Below, piece after piece: positions 5,867-6,061 of a DNA stretch of 6,061 nt. The stretch covers positions 1 through 6,061 of the forward strand of contig SPLB01000198.1 in the NCBI GenBank assembly GCA_004566265.1, written 5' to 3'. The translations under genes and the position numbers were made by a program. Position 1 is the first letter of the stretch; every line of letters begins with the position of its first letter. This DNA comes from Paracoccaceae bacterium. GTDB taxonomy: Bacteria; Pseudomonadota; Alphaproteobacteria; Rhodobacterales; Rhodobacteraceae. The notes beneath the pieces were generated by a model that saw only the letters and a program-made list of their open reading frames with translations, searched no databases and was not told the DNA's origin.

Positions 5867-6061
5867 AAATCAGCCGCGCCAGTCCAAGTTCGAATCTGTT
5901 TCCGCAAACAGGCCCAGGCGCCCACGTGACATGGCAGTGTTATTGCGCAAACTTGCCATTTCTTGAGATAAATATTTCGTCGGAAAACCTTCACATAAAT
6001 GACGAACGCGACGTCCTCGGACCAAAACATGACGATTTTACCCTGTTACGGCCTCCTTTGA
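5867..6061. other. Intergenic region, likely leader of a gene beyond the right edge
   Basis: There is no convincing gene here. The region becomes clearly more A+T-rich after about 5940, as leaders and promoters often do. It holds a stem-loop at 5896-5911, a TTGCGCAA palindrome at 5943-5950, and an AAATATTT palindrome at 5970-5977. A loose promoter reading on the plus strand is TTGCGC (5943-5948), 18 bases, then GATAAA (5967-5972). A 55-codon minus-strand frame (5863-6030) was considered and not accepted. Confidence 0.4.
5896..5911 (+). terminator. Weak stem-loop after pduO
   Basis: CTGTTT, loop CCGC, and AAACAG form a perfect 6-bp stem 29 bases after the pduO stop. It is A+T-rich in the stem and lacks a following T-tract, so it is at best a poor terminator or an RNA 3'-end structure. 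Confidence 0.25.

Noticed and set aside
5888..5897. AGTTCGAATC resembling the T-loop of a tRNA
   Set aside because: The sequence upstream is pduO coding and offers no D-arm, anticodon arm or matching acceptor stem.
5863..6030. 55-codon minus-strand frame after pduO
   Set aside because: The strong AGGAGG-like site on that strand (6057-6052) is 21 bases from its ATG, too far to serve it; the product has no recognisable feature, and the frame runs into the pduO end.

Overview
The window looks like chromosomal DNA of an alphaproteobacterium, most likely a marine Rhodobacteraceae (Roseobacter-group) member. The basis is the style of the ParC protein (782 residues, alpha-type C-terminal tail), the moderately high G+C, and the pairing of a small HIG1-type twin-membrane protein with a PduO-type cobalamin adenosyltransferase. 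No close relative could be searched, so the taxonomy is inference. I see no mobile element, CRISPR array, rRNA, tRNA or phage gene.

The left half is transcribed leftward (minus strand). parC (978-3326) encodes topoisomerase IV subunit A. After a 142-bp spacer comes an uncharacterised lipoprotein gene (218-835). After a further 118-bp leader comes the first 33 codons of tuf (elongation factor Tu), which runs off the left edge. The tuf leader holds a 12-bp perfect palindrome in a possible promoter spacer and a perfect 6-bp stem-loop.

A 263-bp divergent intergenic region (3327-3589) separates parC from the rightward half. The rightward genes are tightly packed: an exported or membrane-anchored SH3-domain protein (3590-4180), a classical short-chain dehydrogenase (4208-5038), a 68-residue HIG1-type membrane protein with a GTG start (5086-5292), and a PduO-type ATP:cob(I)alamin adenosyltransferase (5294-5866). 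The last two are separated by one base, and the ribosome binding site of the second lies inside the first, so they are probably translated together. A possible internal promoter overlaps the end of the dehydrogenase gene. The final 195 bases hold no convincing gene and are probably the leader of a gene beyond the edge.

Functionally this is mostly housekeeping: DNA decatenation, translation, envelope proteins and B12 cofactor activation. I found no convincing new system. The points most worth a second look are the alanine at the quinolone-contact position of ParC, the degenerate GyrA-box in the ParC C-terminal domain, the HIG1/adenosyltransferase coupling, the structured tuf leader, and the two uncharacterised envelope proteins.
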